Counted from the first letter of the stretch, positions 1 to 8,668 are shown. The stretch: 24,955 nucleotides of DNA from Chloroflexia bacterium (GCA_025924435.1 JAICIL010000018.1:1-24955); one strand, 5' to 3'. The notes: a model not told the origin generated them from the sequence alone. Made by a program: numbers and translations.

Positions 1-3000
1 CTGGAGAACTGCCTCGACGGCCTGCCGGTCTGCTTCGCCGCGGCGAGCGACCTCGTCGCCCCCGATGGCGAGGCCTTCTTCTTCAACGCCAACACCCAGA
101 TTGACCTCCCGAGCGGCGGTCGGATCGGGCTGGTCCTCGGCGTCGAATCGGCGTACGCGGGGTCCGGCGCCGGCCAGGAGATCACGTTCAACCGCGTCCG
201 CTTCTTCGCCACCAGCGGCCTGACGACGGGCACGCTCTACAAGGTGACCCACCCGTACGGCGTTGATACGTACATCGCGACCGGCGATGCCGCCGAGGGC
301 GGGGTGCGCCGCGTGGACGGGACGCAGGACATCGGCTGCCTCCTCCCGGCCCCGACCGCGCCCTGCACATTCACCGATCAGGACGATCCGGTGTTGACGA
401 GCCGCGGCGGGCCGTTCCTCCAGTGGGATCCGGCGGTCGCCCCCGCGCCGCCGACGGGTTACATCGGCGACGGCGCCGCCCCGCACCGGGTCACGGGCAG
501 CCCCTACAACACCAATTACCTTCGCGTCCAGGAACTCAATCAGGACGGTACGCTGAAGGCCGGCGGCCTGGACGTCCAGACGAGCGACTTCGTGGTGCAG
601 GGGAAGATCCTCGGCCCCGGCCCGGTCGTCGCCAGCCCGAAGGGTGGCCAGTTCGCCACTCCCCAGCAGGTCAAACTCTCCGTCAGCGACGCGATGGAGA
701 ACTCCGACCTGGTGGACAACGACGGGGCGAAGATCTACTACACGACGAACGGGACGACGCCGACGACGGCGAGCGCGCTCTACACCGGGCCGATCACCGT
801 CAACACCTCGATGACGCTGAAGTTCATCGCGGTGAACGCGAAGGGCGGCGCGACGAAAACGGCGAGCGAGAGTTACGTGCTCGGCGCGCAGCCGGTCACC
901 GTCACCGCCAGCCCGAAGGGGGGCGTCTACGCCACCGCGCAGATGGTGACGCTGACCCCGTCGGACCCCGGCGCGACGATCTACTACACCGAGGACGGCA
1001 GCACGCCGAGCACGACGCTCGACACGAGCGAGGCGATCGCCCCGGCGCCGGGCAGCGTCAAGTATGTGCCCGGCACGCAGATCAATGTGGCGGCCTCGAA
1101 GACGCTGAAGTTCATCGGCGTCAATAGCGGCGGCGGCCTGCCGCCCGTCGGCAGCGAGACCTACACGATCGGCAGCGACCGGAGCGCGGTCGGGCCGGTC
1201 CAGCCGGTTGCCCAGGGTGGTGACGGGTTCCCGCAGTGGTACCAGGACACGACGGGGCTGCGGCTGGAGAAGTGCTTCGACCCGGCGATCTGCTTCGCCG
1301 CCCTGCCGGATACGGCGGCGCCGCTCGCCTTCCCGACCAATTATCCCGAGGAGGTCTTCTACTGGGCGGGCCGGGCATTGATGACGAGCGGTGGCGGGGG
1401 CAAGGCGAGCCTGATCCTGGGCACCGAGGCGGCATTCGTGCCGGGGCCGGGTGCGGCGGACGGCCAGCAGATCACCTTCAACCGCATCCGCATCAAGGCG
1501 AGCGGCCTGACGCCGGGGGCGACGTACACGGTGACGCACCCGTACGGCGTCGAGACGCTGACCGCGAATACGCTCGGCGTCATCCTCTTCACCGAGGACA
1601 TCGGCTGCGGCGCAACGCCCTGCGACTTCGGCGCGGCGCTGGACGGCCGCAACACGCCCTGGCTGCGCTGGGACGCGACCGACCCGGCCCCACCGGCGGG
1701 CTACATCGGCGACGCGGCGGCGGATCACACCGTCGTGGGCAGCCCCTTCGGCACGAACGTCTTCCGCATCGCGGGGCCGAATGCGGGCGGTAGCGGCGTG
1801 AACAGCGTCGAGACCAACCTCTTCTCGATCCAGGGGAAGATCTCCACGGCGGCGACGGTGGCGGCCAGCCCCAAGGGCGGGCTGTACAACGCGGCGCAGT
1901 CCGTGACGCTGACGGCGACCGACGGGACGATCCGCTACACGACCGACGGGACCACGCCGACGGCGACCACCGGCACGCTGTACAGCGGGCCGATCGCCAT
2001 CGCCGCGACGACGACGCTCAAGTTCGTGGCGGTGGATGCCGCGGGCACGGCGGGCCAGGTGGCGACCGAGGTCTACACGATTGACACCGTCGCGCCCACC
2101 GTCGCGGCGAACCCGGCGGGCGGGGCGTTCACCAGCGCGCAGTCGGTGGCGCTGACGGCGAGCGAGCCGGGGACGATCTACTACACGACGGACGGGACGA
2201 CGCCGAGCACGACAACCAGCCCGGTATACAGCAGCCCGATCACAATCGGGAGCACGACGACGCTGAAGTTCGTGGCGGTGGACCGCGCGGGCAACGCGTC
2301 GGCGGCGGTCGGCTCGGAGACCTATACCATCAATCTGGCGAACGACACGACGCCGCCAACGGTGGCGGCGAATCCGGCGGGCGGGGCATTCAAGGCCGCG
2401 CAGTCGGTGACGCTGACCGCCTCGGAGGCGGGGGCGATCTACTTCACCACCGACGGGAGCGCGCCGACGACGGCGAGCACGAAGTACAGCACACCGGTCG
2501 TGATCAATACCCTCAATGCGACCACGACCCTCAAGTTCCTCGCGGTCGACGTCGCCAATAACCAGTCGCCGATGCAGACGGAGGTCTACACGATCGACAC
2601 GGTGGCGCCGACGGTGGCGGCGAACCCGGCGGGCGGCGTATTCAACACGGCGCAGTCGGTCGCGCTGACCACGCCCGACGCGACGGCGAAGATCTACTAC
2701 ACGACCGATGGGACCGCGCCGTCGGCGAGCAGCACGCGCTATAGCGCCGCGATCCCGGTCGGCGCGACGACGACGCTGAAGTTCGTGGCGATCGATCCCG
2801 CCGGCAACCAGTCGGCGGTGGGTACGGAGACGTACACGATCGACACCGTGGCGGTCACCGTCTCGGCCAGCCCGGTCGGCGGCTCGTTCACGAGCGCGCA
2901 ATCGGTCATCCTGACGGCGTCGAAGACGGGCGCCAAGATCTATTACACGACCAACGGGACGACGCCGACGGCGAGCAGCACGCTGTACAGCGCGCCGATC

Positions 3001-3813
3001 CCGGTTGGCGCCACCACGACGCTGAAGTTCCTGGCCATTGACACGGCCGGCAACTCCTCGCCGGTCGGGACGGAGGTGTACACAATCACGATCCCACCGA
3101 CGGCGACCGCGCCGAAGCAGAGTCTCATCGACTCGAAGGTCACCGTCGCCCCGGCCCTGGCGAACAGCACCGTCCCCGTCCAACTGGCATGGTCCGGCGG
3201 CGGGAACATCGCGAAGTACGAACTCCAGGAGAGCGTCAATGGCGGCGCCTTCGCCGCGGTCGCGTTGCCGACCGCGACGGCGACGAGCATCGCGCGGGAT
3301 CTCAAGATGGGCAGTCTGGCCGCGCCGCTGACCTACAAGTATCAGGTGCGGGCGTGCGACAGTGCGGCCGGCACGAATTGCAGCGCCTGGGCGGTCGGGT
3401 CGCTCTTCAGCCTCGGCATCGTTGATAACGAGGACACGGCGCGCATCGCCTATTCCGGCAGCTGGAAGACGGCGACGGTCGTGGGGGCATACGGCGGTAC
3501 CGTCCGCTTCGCCACGCAGCCCGGGCCGCGGGCCGCGTTGAACAAGATCACCTTCACGATCCCCGGCAGTGCCGCCCTCGTGACGACGATGGGCCCGGAT
3601 CGCGGGCAGGCGTCGGTCTCGATTGACGGTGCCCCGGCCAAGATCATTGACCTGTACTCGCCTACCCTGCAAACGGCCAGGATTCCGCTGGCCGCCATCG
3701 AGAACGACATCAGCGCGGGTACGCACACGATCGTCTTCACGGTGTTGGGCACGAAGAATGCCGCATCGGCCGGCGTGCAGGTTGACGTGGACGCCGCGAT
3801 CGTCATCAGGTAG
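1..3813 (+). CDS. Large secreted multidomain surface protein, 5' end outside window
   Basis: The frame is open from the first base to TAG at 3811-3813, so at least 1270 residues are present and the start and any signal peptide lie upstream. I see a ~200-residue module twice (about 1-609 and 1250-1845), marked by RLExC or LENC, VTHPYGV, DIGC, GYIGD and GSP(F/Y)xTN; I cannot give it a family name. Two chitobiase/beta-hexosaminidase C-terminal-type repeats follow the first copy (about 622-1170) and five follow the second (about 1855-3090). Each has a (K/N)GG or AGG start, IYYTTDGTTP in the middle and TLKF(V/I)AV near the end. A fibronectin III-like domain (about 3110-3417) and a C-terminal beta-sandwich (to residue 1270) end the protein. 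No catalytic residues are recognisable, so a role as an extracellular adhesive or carbohydrate-binding stalk is inference. Confidence 0.85.
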   Translation: MENCLDGLPVCFAAASDLVAPDGEAFFFNANTQIDLPSGGRIGLVLGVESAYAGSGAGQEITFNRVRFFATSGLTTGTLYKVTHPYGVDTYIATGDAAEGGVRRVDGTQDIGCLLPAPTAPCTFTDQDDPVLTSRGGPFLQWDPAVAPAPPTGYIGDGAAPHRVTGSPYNTNYLRVQELNQDGTLKAGGLDVQTSDFVVQGKILGPGPVVASPKGGQFATPQQVKLSVSDAMENSDLVDNDGAKIYYTTNGTTPTTASALYTGPITVNTSMTLKFIAVNAKGGATKTASESYVLGAQPVTVTASPKGGVYATAQMVTLTPSDPGATIYYTEDGSTPSTTLDTSEAIAPAPGSVKYVPGTQINVAASKTLKFIGVNSGGGLPPVGSETYTIGSDRSAVGPVQPVAQGGDGFPQWYQDTTGLRLEKCFDPAICFAALPDTAAPLAFPTNYPEEVFYWAGRALMTSGGGGKASLILGTEAAFVPGPGAADGQQITFNRIRIKASGLTPGATYTVTHPYGVETLTANTLGVILFTEDIGCGATPCDFGAALDGRNTPWLRWDATDPAPPAGYIGDAAADHTVVGSPFGTNVFRIAGPNAGGSGVNSVETNLFSIQGKISTAATVAASPKGGLYNAAQSVTLTATDGTIRYTTDGTTPTATTGTLYSGPIAIAATTTLKFVAVDAAGTAGQVATEVYTIDTVAPTVAANPAGGAFTSAQSVALTASEPGTIYYTTDGTTPSTTTSPVYSSPITIGSTTTLKFVAVDRAGNASAAVGSETYTINLANDTTPPTVAANPAGGAFKAAQSVTLTASEAGAIYFTTDGSAPTTASTKYSTPVVINTLNATTTLKFLAVDVANNQSPMQTEVYTIDTVAPTVAANPAGGVFNTAQSVALTTPDATAKIYYTTDGTAPSASSTRYSAAIPVGATTTLKFVAIDPAGNQSAVGTETYTIDTVAVTVSASPVGGSFTSAQSVILTASKTGAKIYYTTNGTTPTASSTLYSAPIPVGATTTLKFLAIDTAGNSSPVGTEVYTITIPPTATAPKQSLIDSKVTVAPALANSTVPVQLAWSGGGNIAKYELQESVNGGAFAAVALPTATATSIARDLKMGSLAAPLTYKYQVRACDSAAGTNCSAWAVGSLFSLGIVDNEDTARIAYSGSWKTATVVGAYGGTVRFATQPGPRAALNKITFTIPGSAALVTTMGPDRGQASVSIDGAPAKIIDLYSPTLQTARIPLAAIENDISAGTHTIVFTVLGTKNAASAGVQVDVDAAIVIR

Positions 3814-3871
3814 GGAGGAGATGATCTGACGCACCAACGCCGCTGAGCGGCGCGGGAGAGAGGAGGATACC

Positions 3872-3896
3872 GTGGCCCCGCCTGTGGCGGGGCCAC
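3872..3896 (+). terminator. Perfect 11-bp hairpin downstream of the large surface protein
   Basis: GTGGCCCCGCC (3872-3882), a 3-nt loop, then the exact reverse complement (3886-3896). It lies 58 nt after the stop codon and is followed by GTTCTT, a poor T tract. It is probably an intrinsic terminator of a GC-rich kind; a mere structured repeat is the alternative. Confidence 0.55.
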
Positions 3897-4006
3897 GTTC
3901 TTGCGCCCGCCCGTGGCGGGAGCCGCGAGAACGGGACATTGACTGTTGGATAGGGTACAATGATGGTGGCAGCACGGCCTGCGCGGTACGAGCGATGGGG
4001 GGCGGA

Positions 4007-4450
4007 ATGGGGAGCGAGCGCTATCGGGTCGGCGAGCTGGCCCAGTTGTGCGGCGTCAACCCGCGGACGATTGATTTCTACACGAACGCGGGGCTGCTGC
4101 CGCCGGTGGAGCGTTCGGCGGGCGGGCACCGCTTCTACGACGCCGAGGCGATCCGCCGCATCCGCTTGATTAAGGCGTTGCGCGCCCAGGGGTTGCACCT
4201 CGACGCAATCCGGGAGCGGCTCGCCGCCGTGGGGGGGACGGGCGACGGCCTGGCGCGCATCGAGCAACTGCAGGTGGCGCTGCATCGCCTGGAGGGAGAG
4301 GTCGCGGAACTCACCCCGCAGTTGGCGACGGTGGACGCGAAAGATCGGCGTGTCGTGCAGTCGGCGCTCATGGCGGCGGCGAGTTTCGCCCTCGGGCTCT
4401 CGCAGGAGTTGATGGAACTGCTCGGTCAGATCGGCACGGGGCTGTTCTAG
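4007..4450 (+). CDS. MerR-family transcriptional regulator
   Basis: A 147-residue protein with an N-terminal MerR winged helix: YRVGELAQLCGV (residues 6-17), TIDFYTNAGLLPP with the typical R/T-I-x-x-Y pattern (21-33), GGHRFYD (39-45) and the second helix pair IRRIRLIKALRAQGLHL (49-65). A short dimerisation coil follows (GLARIEQLQVALHRLEGEVAEL, about 81-102). MerR proteins bind as dimers to promoters with long spacers. The C-terminal part has one hydrophobic helix (ASFALGLSQELMELLG) and no metal-binding cysteine cluster, so the signal is unknown. I chose ATG 4007 because of the G-rich GGGGGG stretch just upstream; the in-frame ATG at 3995 is possible. The gene converges with the next one with a 9-nt gap. 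Confidence 0.88.
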   Translation: MGSERYRVGELAQLCGVNPRTIDFYTNAGLLPPVERSAGGHRFYDAEAIRRIRLIKALRAQGLHLDAIRERLAAVGGTGDGLARIEQLQVALHRLEGEVAELTPQLATVDAKDRRVVQSALMAAASFALGLSQELMELLGQIGTGLF

Positions 4451-4459
4451 GCTCCCGCG

Positions 4460-4792
4460 CTATCGCCGCTGCCGCTTGATACAGAGGCGGAGCCAGAAGT
4501 TCAGGGCATCGAGGAATAAGAAATAGGGCATGACCAGCAAGGAGCGCGCCGTCTCGGTGATCATTTGCCGGCGGCTCTCCCCGAGGGCACGCGCGACAAA
4601 GAGACCGGCGAGGATGAATGAGACCGTGCCGAGCAGCGCGAGAATCATCGGCACGGAATAGACGACGAGCCGGCTGAGATCGGTCGCGAGGTCAACAATG
4701 AGCGCGCCGACCGCGAGCAGAAACGTCGCGCGCCCGCACTGCAGGCTTCGGATGAAATACGGATGCGTGATCAGTCGTGTGCCGTCATCCAT
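4460..4792 (-). CDS. Small integral membrane protein, unknown function
   Basis: A 110-residue protein. Two clear hydrophobic segments are visible, about residues 22-40 (FLLAVGALIVDLA) and 43-68 (VVYSVPMILALLGTVSFILAG); a third weaker one lies near 83-105 (LLVMPYFLFLDALNFWL). The C-terminus is basic (KRQRR), suggesting a cytoplasmic tail. The start at 4792 has AAGGGAG about 8 nt upstream on the coding strand, better than any upstream ATG in frame. I recognise no family. It converges with the MerR gene, and the two share a 9-nt gap with no obvious terminator. Confidence 0.7.
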   Translation of the reverse strand: MDDGTRLITHPYFIRSLQCGRATFLLAVGALIVDLATDLSRLVVYSVPMILALLGTVSFILAGLFVARALGESRRQMITETARSLLVMPYFLFLDALNFWLRLCIKRQRR

Positions 4793-4972
4793 CGCCGCGC
4801 TCCCTTTCCCACGGGCGCCGCACGTCCCCTGTCGGGAAGAACAGGATACCACGGATTCCTTGCGATGGTAACCCCCCGCCGCACCGCTCGTGCGACCGTG
4901 CGGCATGTCGTCGCCGAGCGCCCCTCGAAAAACGCACAATCGCTCGCCGCCTCACCGGTCCCCGACGCGCGC

Positions 4973-4998
4973 AAAAACGCCCGGCCGGTGCCGGGCGT
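4973..4998 (-). terminator. Rho-independent terminator of the 141-aa secreted protein gene
   Basis: On the minus strand a 9-bp stem (ACGCCCGGC with GCCGGGCGT, 4977-4985 and 4990-4998) closes on a 4-nt loop and runs straight into TTTTT (complement of 4973-4977). It sits 26 nt beyond the stop codon at 5024. This is the cleanest intrinsic terminator in the window. Confidence 0.85.
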
Positions 4999-5023
4999 GT
5001 GTGGGTCTGCCGCGCGGGATGCG

Positions 5024-5449
5024 CTATGGCGCCGTGATGGCGGCCGGCGCGGCGACCGTCACGGGCACCGACGCCGTGTCCAGCTCCATCGTGCCCGCCC
5101 GCACCGTGGCGGTGATGGTATAGTCGCCCGCGCAGAGTGGGGCCGTCACGTCGTTGCTCGCCGAGCGCGATTGCCCCGCCCGCAGCATGAGGGTGACGGT
5201 CCGCTCTGCGGCGTAGCCGCACTGCTGGCTTGTCACCCCGTACGTGATCGCGACCTTCTCGCTCGCCGTCGAGGTGTTGGTGACCGTGCCGCTCAGCGTC
5301 ACCGTGCCGCCCGGCGCGACGATCGGCGAACTGACCGCGAGCGCGAGGGTGGCGCCCGGCATCGTCGTCGCCGCGGCCGGAGTGGCGAGAAGGAGACATA
5401 TCACCGCAATCGCTACCGCACTTATCAGACCTGTCCGCAAACGCCCCAT
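5024..5449 (-). CDS. Small secreted beta-sandwich protein
   Basis: A 141-residue protein with a signal peptide: basic MGRLR, a hydrophobic core (LISAVAIAVICLLLA) and an A-rich cleavage region near residue 27 (PAAA). The mature part has the alternating pattern of a CARDB/DUF11-like extracellular immunoglobulin fold: SPIVAPGGTVTLSGTVTNTS, then an AGQS turn and ADYTITATVR-like strands. C77 and C106 could form a disulfide. The start at 5449 has GGAGGG about 6 nt upstream; a longer frame to 5635 lacks such a site and would bury the signal peptide. It is followed by a strong terminator and seems to be monocistronic. Function is unknown; a cell-surface or binding role is inference. Confidence 0.75.
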   Translation of the reverse strand: MGRLRTGLISAVAIAVICLLLATPAAATTMPGATLALAVSSPIVAPGGTVTLSGTVTNTSTASEKVAITYGVTSQQCGYAAERTVTLMLRAGQSRSASNDVTAPLCAGDYTITATVRAGTMELDTASVPVTVAAPAAITAP

Positions 5450-5932
5450 ACGAAACCCTCCATGATGAAACGAACAATCGCCCCCTCGCGAAGCGGTACA
5501 CGGCCCTGAGAACGAGACCATGACCATCGCGATTCTGTCGTGCGCCGGTGGGGGCACCCCCACCGGCGCGCTCATACAAGGGAGAGTGTTCCACTCGGTG
5601 AAAAATACACAGTTCAGCACAATGCCGACAGCCATGTGCGACGATGCGGCCCCCGGTAGAGTCCGCGATCATCCCATCGTATTTTTCCTTTCAGAGATAG
5701 AAACACCGACGTATGCGGCGCGACCAACCACTCGCATTCGGGACGTTTTTCCGGCGGCTCGTCCGCTGCGATTGATGGATGGTATCATGCATCAACTGTA
5801 AATTTTGCCTAGTTGCCGGGTAGGGACGTCAAGCACAGGAAAAGCGTCACCCCACCGAAGGAGCGTCAGCGGATATGACGGCGTTGCGCGCGATGTGGCA
5901 AGGTCGCGCGCCGCTTCCTCCGCGACCGGTCG
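5450..5932. other. 483-nt stretch without a convincing gene
   Basis: Base use is less GC-biased than in the neighbouring genes, with T-rich runs near 5680-5700 and 5745-5755. A perfect inverted repeat lies at 5542-5569. A frame at 5520-5801 is open but shows no ribosome binding site, family resemblance or codon bias. The stretch separates the leftward secreted-protein gene (upstream side) from the leftward 65-aa gene (downstream side), so promoters for 5449 should lie here, but I see no good hexamer pair. Confidence 0.5.
5542..5569. repeat. Perfect 13-bp inverted repeat, intergenic
   Basis: GCGCCGGTGGGGG (5542-5554) and its exact complement (5557-5569) are separated by two bases, so a 12-bp stem with a tetraloop can form. 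No T tract follows on either strand. It may be a terminator for the leftward 65-aa gene 360 nt away, a boundary element, or a dispersed palindrome. Confidence 0.6.
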
Positions 5933-6130
5933 CTATCTGAGGGTGAGGAGGATGATCGCGACGATGATCGCCACGACGACCGCCAGGGCGATAAACCAGA
6001 TCGGCGCGGCGGCCATCGTCTTCGCCTCGCGCGGGGTGATGTCGCTCGTGGGGACGCTGTCGCCGGTGCGCGTCGGGGTGATCGCCTCGCTCTCGCGGTT
6101 CCCTCCGATGGGCGTCTGTCGTTCCTGCAT
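5933..6130 (-). CDS. 65-residue membrane protein with C-terminal tail anchor
   Basis: The protein has a polar, charged N-terminal 40 residues and one C-terminal hydrophobic helix (IWFIALAVVVAIIVAIILL) ending TLR, the arrangement of a tail-anchored single-span protein with its N-terminus in the cytoplasm. The start at 6130 is supported by AAAGGAG about 10 nt upstream on the coding strand. An extended frame to 6232 has no ribosome binding site. It diverges from the 88-aa/methyltransferase operon across 140 nt. I recognise no family. Confidence 0.65.
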   Translation of the reverse strand: MQERQTPIGGNRESEAITPTRTGDSVPTSDITPREAKTMAAAPIWFIALAVVVAIIVAIILLTLR

Positions 6131-6197
6131 GGTTGTCTGCTCCTTTGCTCGTCGCAACGCACGTTTCCAGGGTACGCACACGCTGTGCCAGTGGCGG

Positions 6198-6203
6198 TAT
6201 GAT
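6198..6203 (+). promoter_or_regulatory. Possible -10 element of the 88-aa/methyltransferase operon
   Basis: TATGAT at 6198-6203, with CGCACA (3 of 6 to TTGACA) 17 nt upstream at 6175-6180. Start of transcription would be near 6210, giving a ~60-nt leader. Weak. Confidence 0.25.
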
Positions 6204-6270
6204 GCGGATGCATCGTATTGGTCGCCGCGCAACTGGTGGATGAGCGTATGCGGGAAAGGGAGAATCCGGC

Positions 6271-6537
6271 GTGACGGAGGGCGACACGAGCAGGGAGGTG
6301 CGCGACGCGGGCGGCTCGCGTTCGCCGAACGGGCAGCACGTCTTCAGCACGCAGGTCGGCGGCGTGCCGCTCTTCACCCGCGCGGGCGACTGGAACCCGG
6401 CACTCGCCATCGAGATCGTGGAGGAGGGGAGTATGCTCCGGCACGCGAGCGGCGCGTGGCAGGCGGCGGGCTGGCATCTGCGGGTGCGCGGTGTCCCGGC
6501 GGACGCCGCCATCACGACCGGGAGGGTACGACCATGA
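6271..6537 (+). CDS. Unknown 88-residue protein, first gene of methyltransferase operon
   Basis: It starts at GTG 6271 with GGGAG 8 nt upstream and ends in TGA 6535-6537, overlapping the next start in ATGA. The protein has a polar N-terminal 20 residues, then a beta-rich core (QHVFSTQVGGVPLFTRAGDW, then WQAAGWHLRVRGVP) with a short aromatic content. There is no signal peptide or membrane segment, so it is probably cytoplasmic. I recognise no family. The overlap implies translational coupling with the methyltransferase, so a partner or accessory role is plausible but unproven. Confidence 0.65.
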   Translation: MTEGDTSREVRDAGGSRSPNGQHVFSTQVGGVPLFTRAGDWNPALAIEIVEEGSMLRHASGAWQAAGWHLRVRGVPADAAITTGRVRP

Positions 6538-7166
6538 CCGCCGCCAAGAGCAACATATCCCGTCAGCACGGCGCGGACCCGTGGCTCGATCCATTCCTGG
6601 AGGCGATGCGGGCAGCGGGCGGCACGGCGCTCGAACTCGGCTGCGGGATCGGCGAGGACGCGGCGGAACTCACCGCGCGGGGGTTCCGCGTTTTCGCCTT
6701 CGATCTCGCGCGCGCGCCGATTCGCAGGGCGGTCGCGAACGCCCCCGCCGCCCGCTTCTTCGTCGCGGATTTGCAGTCGCCGCTGCCGGTGCGGGGCGGG
6801 GCGGTGGATAGTGTCGTCGCCTCGCTCTCGATCCATTACTTCCCGTGGCAGCAGACGCTGGGGATATCGAACGAGGTGCGCCGCGTGCTTCGACCGGGCG
6901 GCGTCTTCGTCTTCCGCGTCAACGCGACGGACGATGTCAACTTCGGCGCGGGGCAGGGGGAAGAACTGGAGCCGAATTACTATCACGTCCCGCCCGACGG
7001 GCGGAACAACCGCCCGTACAAGCGGTTCTTCGACGAAGCCTCGATCCGCGCCCTCCTGACGCCCGGCTGGCGGATCACTCACCTCGCGCACCGCACCATC
7101 AGCCGCTACGACACGCCGAAACAAGTCTGGGAATGCTGCGCACACGCGGAATCTGTCGTGCCGTAG
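6534..7166 (+). CDS. Class I SAM-dependent methyltransferase
   Basis: A 210-residue cytoplasmic enzyme of the Methyltransf_11/25 kind. Motif I is LELGCGIGEDA (33-43), the acidic residue that binds the SAM ribose is D57 in FAFDLA, the adenine-contact region is FFVADLQSP (75-83), and the post-motif is VVASLSIHYFP (94-104) followed by LRPGG (119-123). It would transfer a methyl group from SAM to an unidentified substrate. The start overlaps the previous stop (ATGA), with GGGAGGG about 7 nt upstream. The last third (PPDGRNNRPYKRFFDE, then WRITHLAHRTISRYDTP) resembles the tail of small-molecule methyltransferases in this group. Substrate cannot be told from the sequence. Confidence 0.9.
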   Translation: MTAAKSNISRQHGADPWLDPFLEAMRAAGGTALELGCGIGEDAAELTARGFRVFAFDLARAPIRRAVANAPAARFFVADLQSPLPVRGGAVDSVVASLSIHYFPWQQTLGISNEVRRVLRPGGVFVFRVNATDDVNFGAGQGEELEPNYYHVPPDGRNNRPYKRFFDEASIRALLTPGWRITHLAHRTISRYDTPKQVWECCAHAESVVP

Positions 7167-7191
7167 CGAATGACACGGACGGCTTCCCTCT

Positions 7192-7236
7192 CCATCGCCG
7201 CGCGGACGTTCAGATTCCGCGATCTATGGGCGATGG
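7192..7236. terminator. Nested two-stem hairpin between convergent genes
   Basis: An outer stem CCATCGCC (7192-7199) pairs with GGCGATGG (7229-7236), and an inner stem CGCGGA (7201-7206) pairs with TCCGCG (7216-7221). It lies between the methyltransferase and exporter stop codons. There is no T tract on either side, so termination in both directions is a guess. Confidence 0.35.
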
Positions 7237-7279
7237 CTCCGTACGAGAGGGGGCGGGGGTGAGGATTGGCGAGAGCCGT

Positions 7280-8668
7280 TCAGGCCGGCTGGCTTTCCGG
7301 CTCGTTTGTGGCCTCGGACGCCGGCGCGCGATGGCGCCGGATATAGAGCAGCCCGCCGATGGTGCCGAGGCCGCAGATCACCGCCACTTCGCCCACCGCG
7401 ACCTGCACGCCCTGATGCTGGGCGAGTGTACCGAGCACGACGCTGCCGATCGGGGTTGAGCCGAGGAAGAGCATCGTGTAGAGGCTCATCACGCGGCCGC
7501 GCAACTGCGGGGGCGTGAGGATCTGCAGGCGGCTGTTCGCCGTCGTCGTGAAGACGATGCTGAACAGGCCGAGCGCGACGAGCACGGCGATGGTGATCGC
7601 CCAGATGCTGGTGAGCGCGAGCAGGAGCAGGAGGATGCTGAAGCCCGCCGCGCCGGTGAGCAGCGTCCGCTGCGTGACGCGACCGCTGTAGGCGATGCCG
7701 AATGCGGCGATCAGCGAGCCGACCGCCATCGCCGAAGTCAGCGTCCCGAAGCCGATCGGCCCGGCGTGGAGGACGTACTGGGCGATCAGCGGCAGGAGCA
7801 CGGTGAAGTTGTAGCCGAAGGTGCCGATCACCCCCATCAGCAGCATGACGAGGGCGATATCCGGCGTCCGCACGACGTAGCGCAACCCCTCGCCGATCTG
7901 CGCCAGCATCTTGCCGCGCGGCGGGCTGGGGATCTCGTAGAACCGCTCCGGGCGCATCAGCAGCAGCCCGCCCATCACCGCGAGGAAACTGACGGCATTG
8001 AGCGTGAAGCAGCCCGCCACGCCGATCGCCGCGATCGTCAGGCCGCCGAGCGCGGGGCCGACCAGGCGGGCGGTGTTCATGACGATCGAGTTGAGCGCGA
8101 TGGCGTTCGGCACGTCCTCCGGCCCGACCATCTCTTTGACGAAGGCCTGCCGCGTCGGGTTGTCGAGCGCACTCGCGGTGCCGAGCACGGCGGCGAGGAT
8201 GTAGAGATGGATGAGGTGGATCCACCCCCCGGCGGTGAGCAGGGCGAGGACCGAAGCCTGGGTGAGCATCACCCCCTGCGTGATGACGAGCACGCGCCGT
8301 TTCGGCATGCGATCCGCGATCACGCCGCCGAAGAGGGCGAGCAGGAGGACGGGCAGCGTCTGGCAGGCGGTGACGATGCCGAGGGCGAGCGGCGAATCGG
8401 TCAGCCGCAGGACAAGCCACGCCTGCCCGATCCGCTGCATCCACGTGCCGACCATCGAGACGACCTGGCCGCACCAGAAGAGCCGGTAGTTCGGGTTCCG
8501 CAGCGCGCGAAAGGTCTGCTTCAGCGGTGGCCGGGGACGCCGACCGGGTTGTTTCGCCGCTTCCTCGCCGCCGCGCGGCGCCGCTTCCGGGGCGATGACG
8601 CCGGTCGCCGCCCCCTGCAATGCGGGGGTAGCCATCTCAACCGCCCGTGCGTCCAATGCCTCGCGCAT
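7280..8668 (-). CDS. MFS exporter, EntS/MFS_3-like
   Basis: A 462-residue major facilitator. After a ~50-residue proline/alanine-rich cytoplasmic head come FRALRNPNYRLFWCGQVVS (53-71), as in MFS_3 (transmembrane secretion effector) proteins, and about 12 hydrophobic segments. The loop 2-3 signature is GGVIADRMPKRRVL (114-127), and TRLVGPALGGL-like and NPTRQAF motifs recur later. Family members expel siderophores, drugs or peptides by proton antiport; the substrate here is unknown. The start at 8668 has AAGGAG about 7 nt upstream. It diverges from the cupin gene, and a possible operator overlaps its start of transcription (separate entry). The stop faces the methyltransferase across a hairpin. 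Confidence 0.9.
   Translation of the reverse strand: MREALDARAVEMATPALQGAATGVIAPEAAPRGGEEAAKQPGRRPRPPLKQTFRALRNPNYRLFWCGQVVSMVGTWMQRIGQAWLVLRLTDSPLALGIVTACQTLPVLLLALFGGVIADRMPKRRVLVITQGVMLTQASVLALLTAGGWIHLIHLYILAAVLGTASALDNPTRQAFVKEMVGPEDVPNAIALNSIVMNTARLVGPALGGLTIAAIGVAGCFTLNAVSFLAVMGGLLLMRPERFYEIPSPPRGKMLAQIGEGLRYVVRTPDIALVMLLMGVIGTFGYNFTVLLPLIAQYVLHAGPIGFGTLTSAMAVGSLIAAFGIAYSGRVTQRTLLTGAAGFSILLLLLALTSIWAITIAVLVALGLFSIVFTTTANSRLQILTPPQLRGRVMSLYTMLFLGSTPIGSVVLGTLAQHQGVQVAVGEVAVICGLGTIGGLLYIRRHRAPASEATNEPESQPA

Noticed and set aside
3939..3961. TTGACT and TACAAT upstream of the MerR gene as a promoter
   Set aside because: The spacer is only 11 nt, far too short for sigma-70 or for the long-spacer MerR promoters.
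5520..5801. Possible 93-aa gene in the 5450-5932 gap
   Set aside because: No ribosome binding site, it includes the perfect inverted repeat, and its codon use is not biased like neighbouring genes.
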